Assembly (NCBI RefSeq): GCF_019042245.1 | Contig: NZ_JAHQCX010000002.1 | Location: 1-59,681 of the forward strand | Direction of reading: 5' to 3' | Length of the DNA: 59,681 nt | DNA from: Diplocloster modestus | Lineage (GTDB): Bacteria > Bacillota > Clostridia > Lachnospirales > Lachnospiraceae | Shown here: positions 25,460 through 34,700 of the stretch, in pieces | Numbering within the stretch: position 1 is the stretch's first letter | How the letters are laid out: each line of letters begins with the position of its first letter | The notes under the pieces: generated by a model | Database searches by the model: none | What the model was told of the DNA's origin: nothing | What the model saw: the letters and a program-made list of their open reading frames with translations, nothing else | Made by a program: the position numbers and the translations under genes

Positions 25460-26954
25460 CCTTTTTCACCCCCAATGCGCAGCGCAGTAATTCTTCCTGA
25501 TCCAGTTCCTTTTGTTCCATGCATGCCACAATTCTCCCCGCTCTCATCACGTAAACCCGATCGCACATATTTATAACCTCCGGCATTTCTGATGATACCA
25601 TGATGATACTGACTCCATTTTTTACGAGCTGATCCATAAGGGCGTAGATCTCAGCCTTAGCTCCCACATCGATTCCCCGGGTAGGTTCATCCAGAATCAG
25701 GATACTCGGAGATATCGCCAGCCATTTGGACAAAACCACTTTTTGCTGGTTGCCACCGGACAAATTGATCACATGCTGCTTCCCGGAATCGGCCTTGATA
25801 TCCAATGTGTGTATGTATTTTTCTGCAAGTTCCTGTTCCAGTTCCAGATTCACAAACGGAAAATGAATAAATTTTCTCAATATCCCCAAAGTGATGTTAA
25901 ACGAAACGGAGTGGCGCAAAATCAGCCCCTGTAACTTTCTATCCTCTGGCACCAGTCCAATTCCAGACGCCATGGCATCTTTCGGAGCAGAAATTCTGAT
26001 CTGTCTCCCGTCAATTTCTATCTTCCCCTCTCCAAACGGTGCGATTCCGAACAGGACCTGCATCAACTCCGTTCTCCCCGCCCCGACAATGCCAGAGAAA
26101 CCCAGGATTTCCCCTTTTTTCAAATAAAAGCTCACATCTTCAACACGGCGGTCTTTTCTGGTCAAATGTTCGACCTTCAACACGATATCCCCTTGTGGAT
26201 GCTCCGTTTTTACATAGTAGTCGATCAGCTTATGCCCGACCATTTTCTGGATCAGTCTGTCCTGATCAATGGCCACAGCGTTCATCGTATCCACGTTTTT
26301 CCCATCACGCAGGACCGTAATCCGGTCACAGATCTCGGAAATCTCCTCCATCCGGTGAGATATATAGATGACTGCGATCCTCTGCCTCTTCAGATTCCGA
26401 ATCAATCGGAACAGACTCTCGACTTCCCTTTGTGATAAAGCTGCCGTCGGTTCATCCATGACGATAATATTGGAATGGATTCGCAACGCCTTGGCAATTT
26501 CCACCAGCTGTTTCTGTGCCGTTCCCAGCTCGCGTGCTTTTACATAGGTACTGAATCCTGCGTCTACCTGTTTCAACAGCTTGTCTGCCATCTCATGCAT
26601 TTTTCTGCTGTCCAGAAGTCCGGTTTTTTTGACCGGCTCACATCCCATAAATATATTTTCAGCCACAGTAAGCTGCTCCGCCAGCGCCAACTCCTGATGG
26701 ATAAAGCTGATCCCCAGGCGGATCGAATCCTGCACGCTATGTATTTTAATTTCCTGGTCTTCAAATACAATTTTTCCGCTATCTACCGTATAAATACCCG
26801 CCAGGCACTTCATTAATGTGGATTTCCCCGCGCCGTTTTCTCCCAGCAACGCATGGACTTCTCCGGGATATAACTCGAAATCCACACCTTCCAGTGCCGG
26901 TACTCCGCCAAAGGACTTATGAATCCCTGTCATCTTTAAAAATACGCTGCTCAT
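25449..26954 (-). CDS. ribose-type ABC importer ATPase (two ABC domains)
   Basis: A 501-residue RbsA-like protein. Domain 1: GENGAGKSTLMK and IIVMDEPTAAL. Domain 2: GIVGAGRTELMQ, LSGGNQQKV and ILILDEPTRGIDVGAK. All motifs are normal for the family. It forms one importer with the permease at 24485 and the lipoprotein at 27064. GGGGG lies ahead of the ATG. Confidence 0.95.
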   Translation of the reverse strand: MSSVFLKMTGIHKSFGGVPALEGVDFELYPGEVHALLGENGAGKSTLMKCLAGIYTVDSGKIVFEDQEIKIHSVQDSIRLGISFIHQELALAEQLTVAENIFMGCEPVKKTGLLDSRKMHEMADKLLKQVDAGFSTYVKARELGTAQKQLVEIAKALRIHSNIIVMDEPTAALSQREVESLFRLIRNLKRQRIAVIYISHRMEEISEICDRITVLRDGKNVDTMNAVAIDQDRLIQKMVGHKLIDYYVKTEHPQGDIVLKVEHLTRKDRRVEDVSFYLKKGEILGFSGIVGAGRTELMQVLFGIAPFGEGKIEIDGRQIRISAPKDAMASGIGLVPEDRKLQGLILRHSVSFNITLGILRKFIHFPFVNLELEQELAEKYIHTLDIKADSGKQHVINLSGGNQQKVVLSKWLAISPSILILDEPTRGIDVGAKAEIYALMDQLVKNGVSIIMVSSEMPEVINMCDRVYVMRAGRIVACMEQKELDQEELLRCALGVKKDEE

Positions 26955-26985
26955 ATGTTGTCCCCCTATTGCCCTGTTTCATCGG

Positions 26986-27028
26986 GAAACGTCCTGCCGT
27001 TTTTGATTTCTCTGCGGCAGGACGTTTC
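26986..27028 (-). promoter_or_regulatory. intercistronic hairpin between binding protein and ATPase genes
   Basis: A 14-bp perfect stem GAAACGTCCTGCCG / CGGCAGGACGTTTC with a 15-nt loop, in the 109-nt gap after the binding-protein gene. It has the same place as the hairpin at 20158-20192 in the first importer but an unrelated sequence. Confidence 0.65.
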
Positions 27029-27063
27029 ACTGGTCTTTTCGAATCGTCACACGAATGTGTATT

Positions 27064-28128
27064 CTATTCGCCCAGGAACTCTTTTGCGTTTGTCTCATCG
27101 ATAAAGATGATCGGCACCTTGGTCAGCCAGCCACCGTCTATCTCTTCCCCATTTAATACGCGGTACATATTTTTTGTGGATAGTATGGCCAACTGATCCG
27201 GCTGTTGTTTGGCAGTCGCAGTCATTTTCCCCTCACTGATCGCCTGGATCGCGTCGATATTTCCGTCCACACCGTAGACAAGCGTACCCTGAAGCTTACC
27301 GGCCGCTTCCAGCGCCTGCACACATGCCATTGCCGCCGGGTCATGATAGGCAAACACACAGTCTATCTTATCGTATTTTTGAATCCAGGTGTCCATCAGC
27401 GCCAGCTTGGCTTCCAGGGTTTCGGGATTCGGCTGATTCACTTCCAGCAGATGCAGGTTAGACTGATCCGCGATCGCATCCTGGAAACCCTGCACCCGTT
27501 CAACAGCAGCCGTATTGGTCTCAAAATCCATGATTAAATAATTCTTCTCCTCGCCATTGGCGCGTTTGGCAAAATCAAGCCCGCACTGATAACCGCCGTC
27601 ATAATTATCCGATACCGTCTGGGATACCAGAATGTTCTCTTCCTCTCCCACATCCAGAAGCATATCCGCGGCCGCCACTACTATGCCTTTATCCGCCGCT
27701 TCTTTTATGGACTGGATAGGCGCCTGATTATCGCAGGATTCCACCACGATCCCGTCTACATTCTGTGCTATCAGATCGCTTAAACAGGACATCAGTTTTC
27801 CCGGATCATAATCCGCGTCCAGTACCACCGCTTCATCTCCATTCTCCTCGACTACGGAACGGAAACCTTCTTCAAAGATCTGGCAGTGCGGATTCGTTCC
27901 GGAAATAATCACACAGCCTATGGTGCGTTTTTCTTTGGTATCCGAAGCCACATCCTTTGATTTCTCCCCATCCGATGTTGAATCCCCTGCAGGCTCTTGT
28001 TGTGTCGTCGCAGGTGCAGAATCTTTGGAGGCATCCGTTCCGTTCGACCCGGACGTTTCCGACGAACATCCCGCCAATAATGTTCCCGACAAACATACAG
28101 CCATAAAAGTAAGCCAAAACTTTTTCAT
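27064..28128 (-). CDS. sugar-binding lipoprotein of ABC importer (PBP1 fold)
   Basis: A 354-residue RbsB-type lipoprotein. Lipobox LLAGC near residue 20, a Ser/Asp/Thr-rich linker to about 65, then the PBP1 domain (IGCVIISGTNPHCQIFEEGF). YDGGYQCGLDF and YHDPAAMACVQAL are the usual substrate-pocket segments. GGGGG precedes the ATG. It lies 84 nt after the cyclase-family gene and supplies the second importer. The ligand is not readable. Confidence 0.93.
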   Translation of the reverse strand: MKKFWLTFMAVCLSGTLLAGCSSETSGSNGTDASKDSAPATTQQEPAGDSTSDGEKSKDVASDTKEKRTIGCVIISGTNPHCQIFEEGFRSVVEENGDEAVVLDADYDPGKLMSCLSDLIAQNVDGIVVESCDNQAPIQSIKEAADKGIVVAAADMLLDVGEEENILVSQTVSDNYDGGYQCGLDFAKRANGEEKNYLIMDFETNTAAVERVQGFQDAIADQSNLHLLEVNQPNPETLEAKLALMDTWIQKYDKIDCVFAYHDPAAMACVQALEAAGKLQGTLVYGVDGNIDAIQAISEGKMTATAKQQPDQLAILSTKNMYRVLNGEEIDGGWLTKVPIIFIDETNAKEFLGE

Positions 28129-28212
28129 TTAAAATCCCCCTTTGAAACGAACTTGATATGTACCATTTTAAGAATAGTTCCGTCTGTGAAACTCTTAGCC
28201 TTAACTATTTCA

Positions 28213-28923
28213 TCACTTCGATATCGCCTTACGTGCCGCTTCTTCCGCTAATCCTTCTTTTCTAATCGCTATTACCCTGACCGGACTCGCTTCGATGCCT
28301 TCGATCGGCAGCGGAAGCACAAATACGATATACTGATTACTTTCCACTTTCTCCAGATTTGTCAGGGATTCCACCAGTGGGATATTGGCCCGGAATAATG
28401 TACAGTGCCCCGGCTGGTTCTTCGCACCGATATCCTCGATCCCAGCCGCGTCAGTACCGATGCAGATGACCCCTTTTTGGATGATCCAGTTAATTACATC
28501 AATGGACAGATACTGATAATCGCACCAATGTTCCGGATCCCGAAACAGTTGATCCCTGCCGGTTTTGAAAAATATGATATCACCTGCTTCAATCTGCTCA
28601 TCATATTTCATCATCTCGTCCAGGGTTACTTCTGTAAAAGGTTCTTTATCGGAAATATCTATCAAAACCATATTCCCGCACATCTGGTTTACCGGGAACT
28701 GCGCCACATCCAATCCATCCTTCAGATGATGATAGGGAACCTCCACATGTGTCCCATTATGTGTGCACATATCAAGACGGCTGATAATATACCACACATC
28801 ATCATCATGCTGTAATTGCGGCATAAACTCTGTCGCGTCGCTGGATCTTGCCTGGAATTCAAAATTCGCCTCCCTCCCCGGCAGCAGACGCTGTGTCAAA
28901 TCCACAAAATACTCTTTCCTCAT
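28213..28923 (-). CDS. cyclase-family (kynurenine-formamidase-like) metal hydrolase
   Basis: A 236-residue member of the cyclase family (PF04199 type). The metal-binding motif is present: CTHNGTHVEVPYHHL near 53-67, plus GDIIFFKTG and CIGTDAAGIEDI. Family members hydrolyse amides or cyclise/open carbonyl compounds with Mn or Zn; kynurenine formamidase and isatin hydrolase are examples. GGAGG before the ATG and a good promoter make it the first gene of the second importer operon, so the imported compound may be an amide, a lactone or a glycoside aglycone rather than a simple sugar. Confidence 0.88.
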   Translation of the reverse strand: MRKEYFVDLTQRLLPGREANFEFQARSSDATEFMPQLQHDDDVWYIISRLDMCTHNGTHVEVPYHHLKDGLDVAQFPVNQMCGNMVLIDISDKEPFTEVTLDEMMKYDEQIEAGDIIFFKTGRDQLFRDPEHWCDYQYLSIDVINWIIQKGVICIGTDAAGIEDIGAKNQPGHCTLFRANIPLVESLTNLEKVESNQYIVFVLPLPIEGIEASPVRVIAIRKEGLAEEAARKAISK

Positions 28924-28981
28924 AATTCCCTCCTGTTCGTTTTTCTTTTTAATTTTTAGTTTTTTTTCTGTTTACTTTTTT

Positions 28982-29010
28982 ATACTATCATAATTTTATT
29001 TTTTATTCAA
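28982..29010 (-). promoter_or_regulatory. promoter of the cyclase/importer operon
   Basis: Minus-strand TTGAAT (29010-29005), 17 nt, TAGTAT (28987-28982) in a very AT-rich leader. The rest of the 332-nt gap 28924-29255 holds only a terminator. Confidence 0.65.
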
Positions 29011-29169
29011 TATTTTTATTTTAATTTATTATTATTTGTGGATATTTCATTTTTATTTTTCCTTTTCGCCACATTCCCCCCATATATGTCAGCACTCATT
29101 CATATTTCCTTCTGGCCTTTTGTGCATTTTATAGAAAGGGCCATGTTCTATTCCCATTTTGGGCACTAA

Positions 29170-29196
29170 AAAAGAAGCCTGATTAAAGCTTCTTTT
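29170..29196 (-). terminator. terminator of deoR-ATPase transcript
   Basis: Minus strand AAAAGAAGC, 9-nt loop, GCTTCTTTT, ending in TTTTTTAG. It separates the DeoR/ATPase unit from the cyclase operon. Confidence 0.8.
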
Positions 29197-29255
29197 CCAT
29201 AACTTATTCCAAAAACGGAAGCCGGCACATGAACCGCAGCTGTCCCCGCACTTTC

Positions 29256-30773
29256 TTAAAAACAGGCTTTGCCATCACTGCCGCTTGCATACATAAGTAT
29301 CTTTAAACTTGTCGCTTCCTCTCCATTTAGCTCTGCCTGAATCTTCCCATCATAGATCACATAGATCCGATCACACATTCCGATCAATTCCCGCAGATCC
29401 GACGATATAAACAATATCCCATGTCCCTGCAACGCAAACGCATTCATCATATTATACAACTCGACTTTAGACGCGATATCCAATCCTACTGACGGATCAT
29501 CCAAAATCAACATCTGTTTCCTAGAAAAATGCAGTTTGGAAAAGGCAATTTTCTGCTTTGAACCCCCGCTTAAGTATTTAACCGGTATATTGGGATCCAC
29601 ATTCTGAATGTGCATCCGGTTGATATATTGATATGTGTTTCTCACAATTTTATCCTTATGCAGAAAACGTGTTCTGGATTGTACTCGTTTCAGATTCATT
29701 ATCGTAACATTAAAAAAAGTATTTAATTCCTGAAAGAGATTCTCATCCGAAATCCCGCTCATAAATATGACACCTTTTTTTACAGCGTCACTGGGCCGCT
29801 TACATACAACCGGCTGCTCTTCCAGATACACCTTCCCGCTTTTAACCGCGTCCGAACCGTTCAGAAGACGGGCCAGACTGGTTTTTCCAGCTCCCTGAAG
29901 CCCTGCGAGCCCGACAATTTCTCCGGACCTTACGGAAAGGCTGACGTCCTTTACTGTATTATGTTCATTACTTATCCCTTCTGCCCGAAGCAATATGCGG
30001 CCGGGGCAGGAACCTCTGGCCTTCGGATAACGGTTCCGGTAGTCGATCCCTGCCATTTCCTTAATCACTTGCGGAATATTTTCTCCTTCCAGTCCATGGT
30101 ACTGAGCTCTTAATTTACCGTCTCTTAATATTAAAACTCTCTCCGAAATCTCCCTGACCTCGTCAAGCTTATGGGAGATAAATACGGTTGTAATACCCAT
30201 TTGTTTGAGTTTTCGAATAATTGAAAATATTTTTTGGACATCAGCGGAGGAAAACGATGCTGTGATCTCATCCATAATAATCATTTGGGATTCAAAAACA
30301 ATCGCCCTGGCCAACTCTATCATCCGTTTTTGAAGCAGCGTAAGAGTATCTACACGGACAGACAGATCCAAATGAACCTCCAGCATCTGAAAGACGTCCT
30401 CGATTTTTTCCTGCTGCACATAACGGTTGACGAAAGGTGTATGTCCGTGACAAAGCTCATTTCCCAAAAATATATTATGCTCAACACTTAAAGACGGAGC
30501 CAGCGCTGGCTCCTGCATGATCATACTGATTCCAAGTTTCATCGCGCTGCGGGGTGTTTCTATTTTTTTCTCTTCCCCATGGATAAAAATCCGACCTTCG
30601 TCCGGCTGATAAATTCCGGCCAATATTTTCATAAGCGTGGACTTTCCCGAGCCATTTTCACCTAAAATAGAGCAGATCTCCCCATGATAAAAACTAGCAT
30701 GAATATGGTCGAGAACCAGATTTTTATGGAAAGATTTGCAAATGTTCTCAATACAGATCCATTCTTTTTCCAT
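29256..30773 (-). CDS. orphan, divergent RbsA-like ABC ATPase
   Basis: A 505-residue tandem ATPase of the ribose importer type without its own permease or binding protein. Domain 1 has a normal Walker A GENGSGKSTLMK and Walker B IIMDEITAS (I replaces the usual P). Domain 2 has GLQGAGKTSLARL (a real Walker A here, where paralogues are degenerate), signature LSGGSKQKI and Walker B ILDDPSVGLD, in which Asp replaces the catalytic Glu. ATG 30773 has GTGGGG upstream; a GTG 24 nt earlier overlaps the deoR stop and has no ribosome site. It is cotranscribed with the DeoR regulator. It may serve permeases elsewhere or act as a regulatory ATPase. Confidence 0.85.
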   Translation of the reverse strand: MEKEWICIENICKSFHKNLVLDHIHASFYHGEICSILGENGSGKSTLMKILAGIYQPDEGRIFIHGEEKKIETPRSAMKLGISMIMQEPALAPSLSVEHNIFLGNELCHGHTPFVNRYVQQEKIEDVFQMLEVHLDLSVRVDTLTLLQKRMIELARAIVFESQMIIMDEITASFSSADVQKIFSIIRKLKQMGITTVFISHKLDEVREISERVLILRDGKLRAQYHGLEGENIPQVIKEMAGIDYRNRYPKARGSCPGRILLRAEGISNEHNTVKDVSLSVRSGEIVGLAGLQGAGKTSLARLLNGSDAVKSGKVYLEEQPVVCKRPSDAVKKGVIFMSGISDENLFQELNTFFNVTIMNLKRVQSRTRFLHKDKIVRNTYQYINRMHIQNVDPNIPVKYLSGGSKQKIAFSKLHFSRKQMLILDDPSVGLDIASKVELYNMMNAFALQGHGILFISSDLRELIGMCDRIYVIYDGKIQAELNGEEATSLKILMYASGSDGKACF

Positions 30774-30789
30774 ACCCAACCCCACTCTT

Positions 30790-31563
30790 TTAATCACCGT
30801 ACGCGGTTAACAGCTTAATATCCTTTTTAAAAAAATAGTCTTTATATTCTTGAGGAATCCCTTCATTAGTGACCACCGCGGTAAGACCATCCAACGGTGC
30901 GATCTGGTGCAGCGCCTGATGGTCGAATTTTGTTTTATCTGCCAAAAGGATTACATTCCTGGATATCTCCATGATCTTTCTGGTGATTTCATGAACATAC
31001 AGATTATTGGTGGTAATTCCCGCCCGGATATCCACACAGTCCACACTGATAAAGGCCTGGTTAATGAACATATTCTCCAGATCCGCACAGGTCTTGGGCC
31101 CTGTCGAGAAGGCTGTTCCATTGGTTTCCTGTACGTCTCCTCCCAGTATCTGTACCGAATTCACTTTATTCATCAAGATAGTCACTGCATCTATATTATT
31201 TGTTACTACCGTCATATTCTTATGCCTGCTGATATCTGAGGCGAAGATTTTACAGGTTGTCCCCTGCCCGAGAAACAGACTCGTGGAATCCTGCAGCAAA
31301 TTGGCGGCCAGGCCGGCTATATTCTTTTTTTCTGCATAGGAGCTTACGTTACTGACAAATTCAACCGGGTTCTGATGCTCCTCTTCGGTTAGAATTGCCC
31401 CGCCGTGCACTTTTTTCAAAAAGCCTTCTTTTTCTAATACATCCAGGTCTTTTCTAACCGTTACATCACTCACATTTAACCTTAATGCCAGGCTCGTAAT
31501 ATTTACCTGTTTCTCGTCCAGCAGTATCTGTTTGATCAAATTAATACGTTGACTGGCAAACAA
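30790..31563 (-). CDS. DeoR-family transcriptional regulator
   Basis: A 257-residue repressor. The N-terminal winged helix (QILLDEKQVNITSLALRL, VSDVTVRKDLDVLEKEGF) is followed by the phosphosugar-sensing DeoRC domain (VFLGQG-like segment SLFLGQGTTC, VVTNNIDAVTILM, ILLADKTKFDHQAL). A TTG at 31563 is preferred as start: it gives the usual MFASQR beginning and lies 8 nt after AAAGGAGG, whereas the GTG at 31572 overlaps that ribosome site. It probably regulates its own unit, with the ATPase, and perhaps the cyclase operon downstream. Confidence 0.92.
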   Translation of the reverse strand: MFASQRINLIKQILLDEKQVNITSLALRLNVSDVTVRKDLDVLEKEGFLKKVHGGAILTEEEHQNPVEFVSNVSSYAEKKNIAGLAANLLQDSTSLFLGQGTTCKIFASDISRHKNMTVVTNNIDAVTILMNKVNSVQILGGDVQETNGTAFSTGPKTCADLENMFINQAFISVDCVDIRAGITTNNLYVHEITRKIMEISRNVILLADKTKFDHQALHQIAPLDGLTAVVTNEGIPQEYKDYFFKKDIKLLTAYGD

Positions 31564-31637
31564 ACGCTTCACCTCCTTTATTCAGCCACTTATTCTTACG
31601 GACATCGGTGCTTCGGACAAATGCCGCATCTTCGTAT

Positions 31638-31666
31638 ATTATACTATCATAAATTTCGCATCGCAA
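31638..31666 (-). promoter_or_regulatory. promoter of deoR gene
   Basis: Minus-strand TTGCGA (31666-31661), 17 nt, perfect TATAAT (31643-31638). Just upstream is the direct repeat CTTGTACTTGTAC, a possible operator. Confidence 0.65.
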
Positions 31667-31702
31667 GTACAAGTACATCCTGACATCTTCTATGAACATA
31701 CT

Positions 31703-34700
31703 TCACAGCAGCCATTCCGCCAGGGTCTCGCACAAACGAGAGAAGTCAATCGGTTTCGACACGTGTCCATTCATCCCCGCGGCCAGTGCCCGGTTAATAT
31801 CCTCCGTAAAAGCATCCGCCGTCAGGGCAATAATAGGGATGGCCGCAGCCTGGGGATGTGTGCCGGCGCGGATGATCTGCGCGGCGGCATAACCGTTTAA
31901 CACCGGCATCTGGATATCCATCAGAATAGCCTGATAGGTCCCTTCTTCCGACGATTCAAACCGTTCTACCACTTCCTGGCCATTCACGGCACCGTCAATC
32001 TCAAGTCCATACCCGGTCAGTATCTCTCTGGCGATCTCCATGTTCAGTTCATTATCCTCCGCCAGCAGGATCCTTCGGCCTTTGAGTCCGTAGTCCGTTT
32101 TCTCTTCCACTTTCGTTCGTTCCAGCGTATAGCGCCGGCATACATTGGAGAGCACATCAAACAGAGAAGACTGGAACACCGGCTTTAGTATCGTGTCATC
32201 GATCAGCCCTGCAGCCTCCTGCGCCCCGCAGCCCACATAGGCGACTGCGATCAGCGCGGGTTTCCCTGGAGCTGCTGCTTCCAGTATCTGTTCAGCCGCT
32301 TTCTGCCCCTGAATCTTAGGGTTATCCCAATCAATAAGGCACAGATCGTAACATCCGCCCTTCTCTTGGTTACAAGCGATCTTTTTCAACGCGTCTTCTG
32401 TTTTCAGAGCCATATCATACGAAATATCGAGCCTGTCAAGCAGTGTCTCCAGGTACTGGTAATCACCGTTCTCATCAAACAGGACCAAAACATGAAGACA
32501 TGAAAAATCATAGACCTTCTCTATATTCTGCCGAATTCCAGGAATGCCAAAAGAAAGATTCACCGTAAACAGGGACCCCTGCCCTTCCTCCGATTTTACA
32601 TCGACAGTTCCATTCATCATGGAGATCAGATTTTTTGTAATGGACAATCCCAGACCGGTACCTCCGAATTTCTGCGCCGTAGAGGCATTCTGTTGTTCAA
32701 ACGGTTTAAACAGCCATGACTCATACCCTTTCGGCATACCGATCCCGCTATCCTTTATCCGGAACTGAAGATACACCTTTTGGTCATCCGCCGATTGCTG
32801 TAGAATGGAAAGCGTCACCTGACCTCCCTCAGGGGTGAACTTCACCGCGTTTGACAGAATATTCATGAGAATCTGGTTTAATCGAAATTGGTCTCCCACC
32901 AGCTCTTCCTCCGTCAAATCACTGAGACGCACCCGGAAATTTACCCCTTTTTTGGAAGCCTGCGTATGAAAAATTGAAGTGATTCCCGACAAAAGTTCCC
33001 GTATATTAAATACTTCGCTGGCAATTTTCATTTTACCGCTCTCAATAGCCGAGATATCCAGCACATCGTTGACGATATTCAGAAGCTGCCGGGCCGCAAA
33101 TTCAGATTTGTCCAAGCAATCCTTCGTTTTATCCGGATTCTGCAGATTGGATACAGCAATCGTCAAGTATCCCAGGATGGCGTTGAGCGGTGTCCGAATC
33201 TCATGGGACATACGCGACATAAAAGTTCCCCGGGCTTCGCTGCCCTGCTGAGCAGCCGCCAGGGCATCCTTAAGAGCCTGACGTTTCTCCTGTTCTTCCC
33301 TCTTTGCCCGGTCAATGTTTTTAATAAAAACCATCAAGCTTGCGCAAGTCTGTTCATCCTGCGGTACCCCCTGAAGCGTGTAGGAAAACCACTGGTATGG
33401 TGCATTCGGATTCTGCCTGACCCGGCACTCAAAATAGACCTCTTCCCCATTTTCTGCCAGGCGTCCCATAGTCTCCTTTTGAACCAATTTATCCACGCTT
33501 TCCTGCTCCTCCGGATGCAGGCCATATATCTCCAGGCTTCCTTCCTCCAGAATCTTCTCCCGGCATATGACTCTTCCATCGTCCACCTGATAGTACCAGC
33601 ATCTCTTCCCGTTGGATTCGATCTCGATCACTTTGTCGTTCGCCCTGCAGACATAGGAAATAAACCGTTCCAGCTCCCGCGCTTTTTCCCGCTCCAGTTT
33701 AAGATTCTTCTGCCTGTATATATAAAGGATCAAAATGATGGCAAAGCAGGCCGCGGTACCCAGCAGCACAATAAAGAGGACCGGGTGCGCATACAGGAAG
33801 CCCATCAACGACATATCGGTGGTAAATTCCGATGTCTGTTCCAATACAATCCGGTTAATCTCATCCGCGCTCATGCTGAGTACGGCTTTATCCATGACAG
33901 AAAAGAGCAAGGCGTTATCCTTGCTGACGGAAACCGCAAAACTAAGCCCATACCCCGGCACCAGCTGTTCCTTGAACCGGCTTTGGATATCAGCATTCAC
34001 AAGCCGCTGGGCTATATAGGTCTGAAAAAAGGCCGCATCCTGCCTGCCGCTCAATACTGCATTCAGACAATCCTGGGTCGTTTCGTAGCGGGCAATCGCG
34101 GAATCACCGAACAGCTGCGCCGCATATTCTTCCACCACGTCGGAATTGCGCATTACAGCCACAGACTTCGGATGTCCGGCAAAATTTTTTAATGTAACAA
34201 TAGAAAGCGGAAGTTCCAGATACGGATCCGTCACACGCAGCCCCCGGCTCTCCGCATCATTAAAGTCGGACGTCCCATCAAACCGGACATCCGCTTCTCC
34301 CCGGGCCAGCAGTTCCCTTGCATCTACTGTGGGAGGCGTCTCCACGAATTCATAGGGAAGCCCGGTCCTGCTCATTACTTCTCTTGCGATCTCCGGAAGA
34401 ATCCCCCTGGCCTCCCCGTCAACAAAATAAGAAACCGGCTCCCTCCCCGAATTGATCGTTACTTTTACTTTCCGGCCGCTCTCCTGCACAGACTTAATAT
34501 AGCTGCGTTCTTCCGCTGTGAACGAGATCTCATCTCCGCTGTCTACCGTGTAATACCGGTCATTCAGGATCGATTCCAGATCCTGATGTTCTGCTTTGAG
34601 TTTCCCGATGGCGTAGTTCACCTGATCCAGCAATTTTTGATTACCCTTCTGGACCATAATATAATACGGTGTGTCATCAAACGTGGCAATGACCCATTCA

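Noticed and set aside
30774..30797. GTG start 24 nt upstream for the orphan ATPase
   Set aside because: It overlaps the deoR stop and has no ribosome site. ATG 30773 has GTGGGG upstream.
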